A stretch of DNA of 51,327 nucleotides from Prevotella sp. UBA5387 (GTDB taxonomy: Bacteria; Bacteroidota; Bacteroidia; Bacteroidales; Bacteroidaceae), in contig DHOP01000096.1 in the NCBI GenBank assembly GCA_002407775.1, forward strand, positions 15,139 to 66,465. The letters run 5' to 3'. The translations under genes were made by a program, and so were the position numbers. Below, piece after piece: positions 42,920 to 51,134 of this stretch. Numbering within the stretch: position 1 is the first letter of the stretch; every line of letters starts with the position of its first letter. The notes under the pieces are model-generated. The model saw only the letters and a program-made list of their open reading frames with translations. It was not told the DNA's origin and did no database searches.

Positions 42920-45745
42920 TTAAAAATCTAATTTTACAGTTAGCAAATACTCTTCTGGAGATGAGTATGTTGCATAATTAATTCCACTTGTTGCAACAGC
43001 TCCTTGTGATAAAGCACCCGAAAGTGTTGCCTCAGGGTCAACCGTTGCGGTCGTCATGCAGAAGGGGTTTCGAACATTTAAACTAACGTTTATACTTTTT
43101 ACCGGTAAATGCATTAATTTCCAGGTGTAGTCAATACTGATATTTCTGATTTTGAGAAAATCCGCTTTGTCTACAAAATAATTGGTGAAATAAAGCCAAG
43201 CAGTACCTTGGTCTAGTCCTTGCAATGCTGATGTAGGTATTTCAGAATCAATTAAACCCTTGCGAAAACGGAACTGTCGGTCAAAAGAATGCACATAAGA
43301 TCCTGCCTGGTAATCACCACTGACATTTAATCGTAGGTCACGATAGGCAGCAGTCAATAAAAGATTACCATATAATTTTGGGATAGTTGAGCCAAGATCA
43401 GCTAATTCGCGCATCTCTTTAAGCGTACCATCGGCATTAAGCACTGCTTCATTACCAAGTAAATACCCCACAGGCTTGCCTTCTTTTACTGTATTTTGAA
43501 TAGTATTTGTTGAAAATCCACCTATACTAAAAGGTACCTGCCCTCCAGTGCTAAGTACTATATTATCATTCGTGTTCAGTGAGGCGCGAAGGTCTAAAAG
43601 CCAATCTCTTGTGCGTACAGGTGTTATTCCAAGTGTTAACTCTAAACCACTGTTCTTGATATCACCTACATTTGCAAGATATGTTGATGCTTGTCCAGAG
43701 GAAGGAAGTGTAGGAATCGAAAAGATGGCATCCTTTGTACGTACGTAATAATAGGTAAAGCCTAGGTTTAGCAAGTTGTGGAAGAAAGTAGCATCAAAAC
43801 CTATCTCAAACGAATGCTTCTTTTCGGGACCGAGATTGGAGTTACCATAGTTGCCGAAATTAGCTGCCTGATAACCTTGAAACGAGGTTATGTTGATTGT
43901 TTTTTGATATGCAAAGGCTGGTGGAAAACTACCCGCAACCCCATAATTTGCCAGTAAACGAAATGTTCCTAAGACTCCACTCTGAACCCAGTGTTGCATA
44001 AATTCTTCTTCAGAGAGAATGTAAGATAAACCGACTTTTGGATAAAACTGCCATCCGACATTCTCACCAAATGCCGTGTTATAATCCACGCGCATGCCCA
44101 AGTCTAAATAATAGCGGTTAAGAAAACCAACATTGTTTTGTGCATAGAAACCATAATTGTTGAGATATGACAGCCATTCATCAGCATAGATAATACCTGC
44201 ACCACTCATCACTTTCATTCCGTCTGCTACGTTAGTACCATTATATGCGGTTTGATGGTCATGAGTGTTGAAATATTGAAAACCAGCTGTAAGAATATTA
44301 CTGAACCAATCATCGTGGTAGAGTTTATACTGGCCGTTCAAATCAACAGTAATACCAAAATAATTACGATCAGCATTGAATACACGCCCAGCATCTGAAG
44401 TACCTTCGGGTTTTACTTGTGTGTGAATAAGGTATTCATTAGTAATTATTTCTTTATTTGTACTTGCTCGATAATCGAGTCCGAATGTACCTTTAAATGA
44501 TAGGCTTGCCAAAGGAGTAAAGAACAAGGTGTGGGATGTTTGGAATCGTTTTACATTCTCACGATTATTTTGTAAGGACTCTGCTTTGTCAATAAAATTC
44601 TTGAGTTGAAGGTATTCTGCATTACCCATCGCGTCAATGTCAGGATTAAAATTGTGTGTTATTCCATTATCATCAATATAGCGCAAGTCAGCAGCAGCAG
44701 AGCATTCTGTAGTCCATAGGCCTGTATATAGTCCTTGGTTACCGTTGCGTGATCGACGGAAATCGGAAACAGTCAGTCCAAAGGAGTTTTCATACTCAAG
44801 TAAGTTGTTGAACTTAAGGTGGGAACCAAAGCGAAAATCATACTTTTTATTCATGTTTCCATCATGAATAACAATTCCGGTATTACTGCTCATTCCAGCT
44901 CCAAGACTATAACCAAATCGCTCGTTACCACCGTCAAAGTGCAGTCTATATTGTTGAATATAGCCGGTTTGATTAAGCAGATCTTTTGTTCGGCGAAAGT
45001 GATAGAATTGAGATGTGGCAGCTGCTAAGCCAATCTGTGTAGAAAATGATCCGTTAAACCGTCCATTTCCACCTTTCTTTGTGAAAATTTGGATAACACC
45101 GTTAGCTGCATCAGAACCATAAAGCGTAGTAGCTGCACCGCCTGAAACATACTCAATATGGTCAATGTTTTCTAAAGGAATATCACTGATAGCACCAGAT
45201 GCTGCTGTTTGACCCATAGGGAGGTCAGCAGTGGAGTAGGGCTCTGCAGAATAACCATTTCTAGAAAATCCGAGTGTAGCTCCAGTATTCATATTGTCTA
45301 CACGCACACCATCTACATATACAATTGGTGTCGAGTTGGAAAATGCTGAACTTAGTCCACGAGATTTTATTTGAGAGGTTGATCCTGGTTGGCCGTTTGT
45401 CATATTAATTTGAACATTGGGTATAGATGTTTGCAGCATCTCATCCAAACGATTATTTGACAAACCAGCAAAGTCATCTGCATTAATGCTAGTCACTCTT
45501 GACGATAATCTACGTCTTGTGATTGAGTTTCCTTGGCCTGTGACAACAACCTCATTCAGGTCAACTGGTGGCTTAAAGTTTATTGAATCATTCTTTTCAA
45601 TAATTATCGGATCTATTTTCCTTTTTATAATCTCAAAATGCAGATTTTTTTTATTACTTGTATGCAATTGTAAAACTGGAAAAAGAAGCAAAAAAGATAG
45701 TGTGATTCCTGAATGAAATAGAATGGAATTCTTCAATTTTTTCAT
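42920..45745 (-). CDS. SusC/RagA-like TonB-dependent outer-membrane transporter
   Basis: A 941-residue receptor. After a signal segment (about 1-28) and a 30-residue linker comes the plug: VDLNEVVVTGQGNSI at 61-75, MLQTSIPNVQINMTNGQPGS, then SRGLSSAFSNSTPIVYVDGVRV and the GGAATTLYGSDAANGVIQIFTKKG block. A 22-strand barrel follows and ends LLTVKLDF. The usual SusC N-terminal carboxypeptidase-regulatory-like domain (about 80-90 residues) is missing. It forms a pair with the SusD-like protein and would import the bound ligand using TonB energy. A promoter lies at 45802-45833. Confidence 0.93.
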   Translation of the reverse strand: MKKLKNSILFHSGITLSFLLLFPVLQLHTSNKKNLHFEIIKRKIDPIIIEKNDSINFKPPVDLNEVVVTGQGNSITRRRLSSRVTSINADDFAGLSNNRLDEMLQTSIPNVQINMTNGQPGSTSQIKSRGLSSAFSNSTPIVYVDGVRVDNMNTGATLGFSRNGYSAEPYSTADLPMGQTAASGAISDIPLENIDHIEYVSGGAATTLYGSDAANGVIQIFTKKGGNGRFNGSFSTQIGLAAATSQFYHFRRTKDLLNQTGYIQQYRLHFDGGNERFGYSLGAGMSSNTGIVIHDGNMNKKYDFRFGSHLKFNNLLEYENSFGLTVSDFRRSRNGNQGLYTGLWTTECSAAADLRYIDDNGITHNFNPDIDAMGNAEYLQLKNFIDKAESLQNNRENVKRFQTSHTLFFTPLASLSFKGTFGLDYRASTNKEIITNEYLIHTQVKPEGTSDAGRVFNADRNYFGITVDLNGQYKLYHDDWFSNILTAGFQYFNTHDHQTAYNGTNVADGMKVMSGAGIIYADEWLSYLNNYGFYAQNNVGFLNRYYLDLGMRVDYNTAFGENVGWQFYPKVGLSYILSEEEFMQHWVQSGVLGTFRLLANYGVAGSFPPAFAYQKTINITSFQGYQAANFGNYGNSNLGPEKKHSFEIGFDATFFHNLLNLGFTYYYVRTKDAIFSIPTLPSSGQASTYLANVGDIKNSGLELTLGITPVRTRDWLLDLRASLNTNDNIVLSTGGQVPFSIGGFSTNTIQNTVKEGKPVGYLLGNEAVLNADGTLKEMRELADLGSTIPKLYGNLLLTAAYRDLRLNVSGDYQAGSYVHSFDRQFRFRKGLIDSEIPTSALQGLDQGTAWLYFTNYFVDKADFLKIRNISIDYTWKLMHLPVKSINVSLNVRNPFCMTTATVDPEATLSGALSQGAVATSGINYATYSSPEEYLLTVKLDF

Positions 45746-45801
45746 TTTGTATGTCGCAGATAATACCAGATTATAAATCTAATATTAGTTTTAATAGGCT
45801 G

Positions 45802-45833
45802 CAAAGTTAGGAAATAAGTTTTGAAACACACAA
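45802..45833 (-). promoter_or_regulatory. Promoter of the SusC-SusD pair
   Basis: Minus-strand TAACTTTG (45809-45802) with TTG (45833-45831) 21 bp upstream; the start codon is 57 bp downstream. Confidence 0.45.
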
Positions 45834-46011
45834 GCAAAAAACTAACATTATTCCTTTTGTTATACATTTTCAACGTTAATATCGAATAATATCTTTAATA
45901 AATAAAATATTTATACATTTTGATATTTCTGGTTATCTTTATTTCCAAATATTACTGTCAAGTAAAACATTTTTCTCCCAGATAAATTAGGGCTGACATC
46001 TCTCACGTGAT

Positions 46012-46852
46012 GTGACCCCCGAAAGTTTTTTGTCCGACTTTCGGGGGGCACACCATTCCACCACGATCTCCCTCTTCTCCAACCTTTTGTTCAAAGGGGT
46101 GGGACGCCACCCCAGGACAGGGAGGAAGAAAGGCGGCATCAAGGTTCACTCCGTCATCCATGCCAACGAAGGGGTGCCTTGCGACGTTCGCTTCACCTCG
46201 GCAGCCACCAACGACTCCTTCATGCTTGCCCCGTCGATCTACCGTGACGGTGACATCGTGGCCGTGGACAGGGCTTGCATCAATTATGAGAAGTTTGAGG
46301 GCTTACCGATCGCAATGTGATGTATGTCACAAAGATGAAGAAGAATCTCATTTACGAAATATTGGAGGGCTGCATGTATATGACGCCTCGGGGACAAATG
46401 GAATACCGTGAGCGGATCGTCGTGTTTCACAAAGGGGAAATCAACCATATTGCACGCATCGTGACGTATGCGGACATCAAAAAGGGCAAACGGCCCAGGC
46501 TTATACGTCTGCTGACCAACGATTTTGACATGCCGCCTGAGACCATCGTGCTGATTTATCGCAAAAGGTGGCAGATAGAGTCCCTGTTCAGACAGATCAA
46601 GCAGAATTTCCCCTTGCGTTATTTCTACGGAGAGAGTGCCAATGCCATCAAAATACAGATTTGGGTGACGCTCATAGCCAATCTGCTTATGACACTGCTG
46701 CAAAACGACTTATACAACCTTGGAGCTTCTCGGGGCTGGCAACGATGGTCAGAATAGTGCTCATGTACTACATCAACCTAAACACTTTCTTTGAAAAGCC
46801 GGATGAAGACCAGAAAATTCTTCTTCAGGAGGAGACCGAGGGGGCCACCTGA
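46012..46852 (+). pseudogene. Frameshifted, truncated IS4-family transposase
   Basis: Three overlapping frames read as one protein. Frame A (from 46012) gives STTISLFSNLLFKGVGRHPR, KKGGIKVHSVIHANEG and GDIVAVDRACINYEKFEGL. A single missing base near 46303 moves it to frame B, TDRNVMYVTKMKKNL, which contains the IS4 signature Y-(2)-R-(3)-E-(6)-K in YRKRWQIESLFRQIK. A second missing base in the A-run at 46702-46705 moves it to frame C, RPWSFSGLATMVRIVLMYYI, ending at 46852. The usual first catalytic Asp before STTISLF appears as His. N-terminal sequence is absent. The gene is certainly inactive as it stands. Confidence 0.8.
46016..46047. repeat. GC-rich hairpin at the truncated edge of the IS4 remnant
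   Basis: Perfect 11-bp inverted repeat: cccccgaaagt (46016-46026) and actttcggggg (46037-46047) with a 10-nt loop. It sits exactly where recognisable transposase homology begins. Confidence 0.6.
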
Positions 46853-46968
46853 AGTGGTTGAAAAAGAATAAGGGGGGCATGGATAAAATAACTCCTAACT
46901 CATCTGTTTCAATGGGTTGGGACAGATGGATTGGGATTTAGCGGACAGTAATAAATTAAGTTATAAAA

Positions 46969-46997
46969 AAGAGCCTGACATTTTTTGTCAAGCTCTT
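46969..46997 (-). terminator. Terminator downstream of the RRM gene
   Basis: aagagcctgaca (46969-46980) pairs with tgtcaagctctt (46986-46997) with one mismatch and a 5-nt loop. In the minus direction it is followed by a T-run (complement of ataaaaaa). Confidence 0.7.
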
Positions 46998-47080
46998 AAT
47001 ATAGTGTGATGTCTAACCTCTAAAAGGAATAAGACATAGAATAATCAGATTTCGAGAGGATTTTTCCTCTTTGAAGGTCT

Positions 47081-47368
47081 TTAATAACGATCTCTTCTTC
47101 CAAAGTTGCCGCGTGGAGCACGCTCTTCCTTTGGACGGGCAACAGCAACTCGAAGTTCCTTACCCTCAAACTCCTTACCATCAAGTGCCTCAATGGCAGC
47201 TTGACCTTCGGCGTCGTTAGACATTTCCACAAAGCCGAAGCCACGTGAGCGACCGGTTTCGCGATCAGTGATAATCCTTGCAGATGTCACCTCTCCGAAT
47301 TCGGCAAAAAGTTGAAACAAGCTCTCATTCTGAGTGCGGTAATTGATGTTTGAAACAAAAATGTTCAT
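47081..47368 (-). CDS. RRM-domain RNA-binding protein
   Basis: A 95-residue protein consisting of one RNA recognition motif plus a short Arg/Gly-rich tail (RAPRGNFGRRDRY). RNP2 is IFVSNI at the N terminus and RNP1 is RGFGFVEM. The layout matches the small RRM proteins of Bacteroidetes and cyanobacteria, which bind single-stranded RNA and are often abundant or cold-induced. It stands as a single gene with a terminator after it. Confidence 0.93.
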   Translation of the reverse strand: MNIFVSNINYRTQNESLFQLFAEFGEVTSARIITDRETGRSRGFGFVEMSNDAEGQAAIEALDGKEFEGKELRVAVARPKEERAPRGNFGRRDRY

Positions 47369-47429
47369 TGTGTTGAATAAAAAAAAATTAATTGAATTAG
47401 GATGTGTCTACTTTTATATAAACATACGT

Positions 47430-47858
47430 CTAGGACTTAACATGTTCCACTCCTACAGCGATTTTATCTCCGTCAGCCAGTTCTATTTCGAACATTACAC
47501 GGTCTCCTGCCTGTAGATCTTGTGGTGCAGATAAGGTGTCGAATGCGTAACGATACATGGAGTAGCGAGTACGAATAAGTCCTTTTTGTTGAATTTTATC
47601 AATGGAATCAACCCATCCCTCGACGCGTAAAGCAGTAGTATCTTTGCTCTCTGTTTGCTCTGTTTCAGGATTGGCATCTTGAACAGTTGTCTGTTCTACT
47701 GGTGTGTCCACCAGATTTCCATTTTCGTCAACGTATGCTATCATTTCTTGGAGAGAACTTGGGGTGTTATTCCTTCGGTCCTCCTTTCGTTGCTGCTTAT
47801 CTTGTTTTTTCTTTGCTTTCTTTTTTTCTAATTGTCTTTTGTTATACGAATATGTCAT
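47430..47858 (-). CDS. Cold-shock-domain-like protein with degenerate RNA-binding motifs
   Basis: A 142-residue protein. Residues 1-30 are strongly basic (NKRQLEKKKAKKKQDKQQRK), residues 30-72 form an acidic linker with the block MIAYVDENGNLVDTP, and residues about 75-142 resemble an OB-fold cold-shock domain (RVEGWVDSIDKIQQKGLIRT ending GDRVMFEIELADGDK). The domain lacks the usual K-G-F-G-F-I and V-F-V-H RNP motifs. The N-terminal plan matches Bacteroidetes cold-shock-domain proteins. It starts 39 bp after rny on the same strand and may be co-transcribed. Classification by overall plan, so moderate confidence. Confidence 0.65.
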   Translation of the reverse strand: MTYSYNKRQLEKKKAKKKQDKQQRKEDRRNNTPSSLQEMIAYVDENGNLVDTPVEQTTVQDANPETEQTESKDTTALRVEGWVDSIDKIQQKGLIRTRYSMYRYAFDTLSAPQDLQAGDRVMFEIELADGDKIAVGVEHVKS

Positions 47859-47897
47859 CTCTTATTGTTTAATGTTCATTTGTTAATATATACTCGT

Positions 47898-49433
47898 TCA
47901 CTTTGCGTATGCAACAGAACGAGTCTCGCGGATGACAGTAATCTTTACTTGACCGGGATACGTCATTTCATTCTGTATCTTTTCTGCAATTTCCGAGCTT
48001 AACTTATTGCTATCATCATCAGTAAGTTTATCTGCGCCAACGATAACTCGTAGCTCACGTCCAGCTTGTATTGCGTATGTCTTTGTAACACCAGGATAAC
48101 TCATGGCCACGGCTTCTAGGTCATTGAGACGTTTAATATAAGCTTCTACAATCTCTCTGCGTGCTCCTGGGCGTGCTCCTGAAATAGCATCACATACTTG
48201 AACGATTGGCGCAAGGAGAGTATTCATTTCCACCTCGTCATGATGGGCTCCAATTGCGTTTACAATTTCAGGTTTCTCTTTATACTTCTCAGCCATCTTA
48301 GCACCTAAAAGAGCATGAGGCAGTTCGCTTTCCTCATCAGGAACTTTACCTATGTCATGAAGTAAGCCGGCACGTTTGGCTTTCTTAGGATTCAATCCTA
48401 ATTCAGATGCCATTACAGAACAAAGATTAGCGGTTTCTCGAGCATGTTGTAGGAGATTCTGACCATAACTAGAACGATATTTCATCTTGCCTACGATACG
48501 AACAAGATCAGGATGCAAACCGTGAACCCCTAAATCTATTGCCGTACGCTTTCCCGTCTCAATGATTTCGTTATCTAATTGCTTTTTTACCTTTGTGACG
48601 ACTTCTTCAATTCTAGCAGGATGTATACGTCCATCGGCTACAAGTTGATGTAATGCCAAACGAGCAACTTCACGGCGAACAGGATCAAAAGCTGAAATTA
48701 CTATCGATTCGGGGGTATCATCAACTACTATTTCGACACCAGTTGCTGCTTCAAGAGCCCTGATATTACGTCCCTCACGACCAATAATACGACCTTTTAC
48801 TTCGTCATTATCAATATGGAAGACACTTACAGAATTCTCTATAGCTGTCTCAGTGGCAACTCGTTGAATGGTTTGAATAACTATTTTACGTGCTTTCTGA
48901 TCAGCGTCAAGCTTTGCTTGATCCATCATCTCATTCACATAGCTAGCGGCATCCATACGAGCCTTGTCTTTCATGCTATCCATAAGACGATTTTTAGCCT
49001 CATCTGCAGAGAGTCCAGATAGTTCTTCGAGCTTAACACGCTCTTGTTCTTGCATTTTCTCAAGATCAGTTTGCTTTACCGAGAGAAGTTTCTTCTCATT
49101 GTCGATACGCACTTGAGTTTGATCCAACTCTTGTTTGCGACGATTGACTTCCTCCTGACGCTGGTTTAAAGTTAGTTCGCGTTGTTTTAACTTATTCTCG
49201 ACTACCTGTATCTTTTGTGTACGCTGTTGTGCTTCTTTCTCTAATTCACTTTTTTTGTTCAGAAATCTTTCTTTAACTTCTAAAAGTTTTTTTTCCTTTT
49301 CGACATCAGCTTCCTTCTGTGCGGACGACAAAATTTCATTATATTTCCCGTTGGCTACGTACCGGAAAATGGTATAGCCGATAGCTCCGCCAATCAAAAG
49401 CGAAACTAAAACTGCTATCATTGTTATTATCAT
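47898..49433 (-). CDS. rny: Ribonuclease Y
   Basis: A 511-residue membrane-anchored endoribonuclease that starts mRNA decay. Order: one N-terminal membrane helix (about 2-24, ITMIAVLVSLLIGGAIGYTI), a long charged coiled coil (about 30-185), a KH domain with GRIIGREGRNIRALEAATGV, and an HD domain with RAGLLHDIGKVPDE and IGAHHDEVEMNT holding the metal-binding His/Asp residues. The tail DKLTDDDSNKLSSEIAEKIQ is also family-typical. It lies 38 bp after zapA in the run coiled-coil gene, zapA, rny, cold-shock-like gene. Confidence 0.97.
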   Translation of the reverse strand: MIITMIAVLVSLLIGGAIGYTIFRYVANGKYNEILSSAQKEADVEKEKKLLEVKERFLNKKSELEKEAQQRTQKIQVVENKLKQRELTLNQRQEEVNRRKQELDQTQVRIDNEKKLLSVKQTDLEKMQEQERVKLEELSGLSADEAKNRLMDSMKDKARMDAASYVNEMMDQAKLDADQKARKIVIQTIQRVATETAIENSVSVFHIDNDEVKGRIIGREGRNIRALEAATGVEIVVDDTPESIVISAFDPVRREVARLALHQLVADGRIHPARIEEVVTKVKKQLDNEIIETGKRTAIDLGVHGLHPDLVRIVGKMKYRSSYGQNLLQHARETANLCSVMASELGLNPKKAKRAGLLHDIGKVPDEESELPHALLGAKMAEKYKEKPEIVNAIGAHHDEVEMNTLLAPIVQVCDAISGARPGARREIVEAYIKRLNDLEAVAMSYPGVTKTYAIQAGRELRVIVGADKLTDDDSNKLSSEIAEKIQNEMTYPGQVKITVIRETRSVAYAK

Positions 49434-49471
49434 GTAATATAGACTGTTTATTAATTAATATTCTTTCTTTG

Positions 49472-49780
49472 TTACTTCTTGTCAAAAACGGATTCAATTT
49501 CAGAAGTCAACTTCGAAAGAATATCGTTGTAAGGCTTAGTATCATTTCGCGTAAGCTGACGCTCATGTCGAAGTGCCAAGTCTATCATAGCGAAATAAGT
49601 AATCTCCTTGTCACTTTTGTTTCCCTTGAAGTTAGAGAAATAAGCATTAAGAAGCTCATTTATGAGTTCCGCTCCCTTGCGATACAGTGCCTCATCCTCT
49701 CGTAAAACACGAACCATAATCTCCGTATCGTAGATATGTAGCCTTATGTTGATTTTGCTTAAGTCTTGTTCTGCCATCAC
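49472..49780 (-). CDS. zapA: Cell division protein ZapA
   Basis: A 102-residue protein with a short beta region at the start (INIRLHIYDTEIMVRVLREDE) followed by a helix, as in ZapA, which stabilises and crosslinks FtsZ filaments at midcell. Length and N-terminal pattern fit. It begins 6 bp after the coiled-coil gene and is followed by rny. Confidence 0.85.
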   Translation of the reverse strand: MMAEQDLSKINIRLHIYDTEIMVRVLREDEALYRKGAELINELLNAYFSNFKGNKSDKEITYFAMIDLALRHERQLTRNDTKPYNDILSKLTSEIESVFDKK

Positions 49781-49786
49781 TCTCTG

Positions 49787-50080
49787 TTATTGTTCACTCA
49801 GCAGCGTGATACACTTGTTTACGTCTCTGACCAATTTAGCCATACGCTTTTTAGCTCCATCAACGTCTTTGTCGGTTACTTCAAGCATCTTGGCTGTTTT
49901 CAACAAATCATATTCATCACGGAGTTTAACCAATTCGCCTTCAATCTCTTTGATTTTGGCATCCCGCTCTTCCACCATTAAATAGAGGTCAGCATTCTCC
50001 TTTTTCATTTCCTCAAATCGGAGAATCATCTGCCTCACACGTGTGGCAAACGTGTTGATGGTCTGTTCGTTGGCGCCCAT
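49787..50080 (-). CDS. Small coiled-coil protein, possibly ZapB-like
   Basis: A 97-residue, almost wholly helical protein with heptad-like charged repeats (RVRQMILRFEEMKKENADLY, AKIKEIEGELVKLRDEYDLL) and a short Lys-rich C-terminal helix. The start MGANEQTINTF at 50080 is preferred over an upstream ATG at 50194, because the promoter box TAAATTTG (50105-50098) lies between them. Position directly before zapA suggests a ZapB-type partner in the Z-ring, but the sequence alone does not prove this. Confidence 0.75.
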   Translation of the reverse strand: MGANEQTINTFATRVRQMILRFEEMKKENADLYLMVEERDAKIKEIEGELVKLRDEYDLLKTAKMLEVTDKDVDGAKKRMAKLVRDVNKCITLLSEQ

Positions 50081-50097
50081 GATAAATCTATTTTTTG

Positions 50098-50128
50098 CAA
50101 ATTTAAACCATTTTGTTGAAAAAAACAA
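50098..50128 (-). promoter_or_regulatory. Promoter of the coiled-coil/zapA/rny unit
   Basis: Minus-strand TTG (50128-50126), 20 bp, then TAAATTTG (50105-50098). It lies 17 bp before the chosen start codon. Confidence 0.55.
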
Positions 50129-50216
50129 GTGTTTCTTGTTATTTTTTCTTTCAAAAATGACAGACTGCCAAGTGTTTAAATTTGCTTTATTCAATAATCT
50201 CTATACTTTCGAGAAT

Positions 50217-50846
50217 TTATTTTGTTTTTTCCGTGTCTTGTGGTTTAGGTTCTTTCTTAGCTAACATTACAAGTTGATAAACATAATCGGTAACCCATTT
50301 CTCTGAAAAGTTGAGTCTCTGATTATATTGGCGGATACCTAAGACGGTTTTCATTATGCTAGCATCCTTGTAATTGTTACGAGTGAAAATATCGCTTACC
50401 GTTTTCTCCGTCATTGCGTAAATACTCTTCTTAAAAAATGATGGCACGCGCAACTTGTACTTCATTAGGTTGCCCACCAGCATCATTAAATCTTGTGAAA
50501 AGTTTTGAAATTGTATAAGATATGTCTGCATATCTTGCATTTTTTTACAATTCTTACGAACACTTTGATCAATCTCCTTGAAAAAGTCATCATCGGCATT
50601 ATAAACGTCCTTGACCATCTTCTTGCAATATGCCTTTTCACCTACACCGAGTTTGTTATTTTGTGTTGGCACGCGTAATGTTGCTTTGAACATTCTGAGA
50701 TCTGGCAACATAGCCAAATTAGTTATTCCTAAACGTTCAGCAAGCACCGCTTGCAAATAAACTCGAATAAGAGTCATGTAGTCTTCCATTCCGCCAGATT
50801 TGGGTTCCTGGTTTTTATTTCCGAAAATCTTTGCTAATATTCCCAT
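50217..50846 (-). CDS. Conserved protein of unknown function
   Basis: A 209-residue, mostly helical, basic protein with no signal peptide or membrane segment. It begins MGILAKIFGNKNQEP and includes YMTLIRVYLQAVLAERLGIT and DDDFFKEIDQSVRKNCKKMQ. I recognise no domain. It has its own good promoter and is followed by the zapA-rny unit, so a housekeeping role is possible. Confidence 0.75.
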   Translation of the reverse strand: MGILAKIFGNKNQEPKSGGMEDYMTLIRVYLQAVLAERLGITNLAMLPDLRMFKATLRVPTQNNKLGVGEKAYCKKMVKDVYNADDDFFKEIDQSVRKNCKKMQDMQTYLIQFQNFSQDLMMLVGNLMKYKLRVPSFFKKSIYAMTEKTVSDIFTRNNYKDASIMKTVLGIRQYNQRLNFSEKWVTDYVYQLVMLAKKEPKPQDTEKTK

Positions 50847-50882
50847 AAATTATCGTTAATTTCGCCTAAATTAAAATTTATG

Positions 50883-50913
50883 CAAAAATACGGAAATATA
50901 AGGAGAAACCAAA
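50883..50913 (-). promoter_or_regulatory. Promoter of the 209-residue unknown gene
   Basis: Minus-strand TTTG (50913-50910), 19 bp, then TATTTTTG (50890-50883), 36 bp before the start codon. The remaining DNA up to the IS30 remnant at 51135 shows nothing recognisable. Confidence 0.5.
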
Positions 50914-51134
50914 AAATATAGCAAAATAACTTTGGTCGAAGAAATCTAGGTAATACTAGCGCAATATGTCGCAAAGTAACAAAATAAGGGAACACTACTC
51001 TATTTCTACTGAATATTTTTAGAAAATTTCTTCATGAAAAAAATATTATTAATTCATTGATAATTAAATAAGGCTCTGTAAAGAATCAAGTGGGTATCTT
51101 TCTGTAATGGTGGATTCCATAGGCAAAAGCAAAG

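Larger units (their letters stand above)
46012..46949 (+). mobile_element. Remnant of an IS4-family insertion sequence
   Basis: A stretch noticeably richer in GC than its surroundings that holds a broken IS4-type transposase. The left part, including the first third of the transposase and the left terminal repeat, is missing. The right limit is uncertain; ATTTAGCGGACAGTAAT, ending near 46950, looks like an element end but has no partner on the left to confirm it. Coordinates are approximate. Confidence 0.6.

Noticed and set aside
46160..46411. Separate 83-residue protein in the IS4 region.
   Set aside because: It is a shadow frame of the broken transposase; the true reading passes through the other frames.
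50081..50194. Upstream start at 50194 for the ZapB-like coiled-coil protein.
   Set aside because: A good promoter (TTG, 20 bp, TAAATTTG) lies within it, and the added residues are not helical like the rest.
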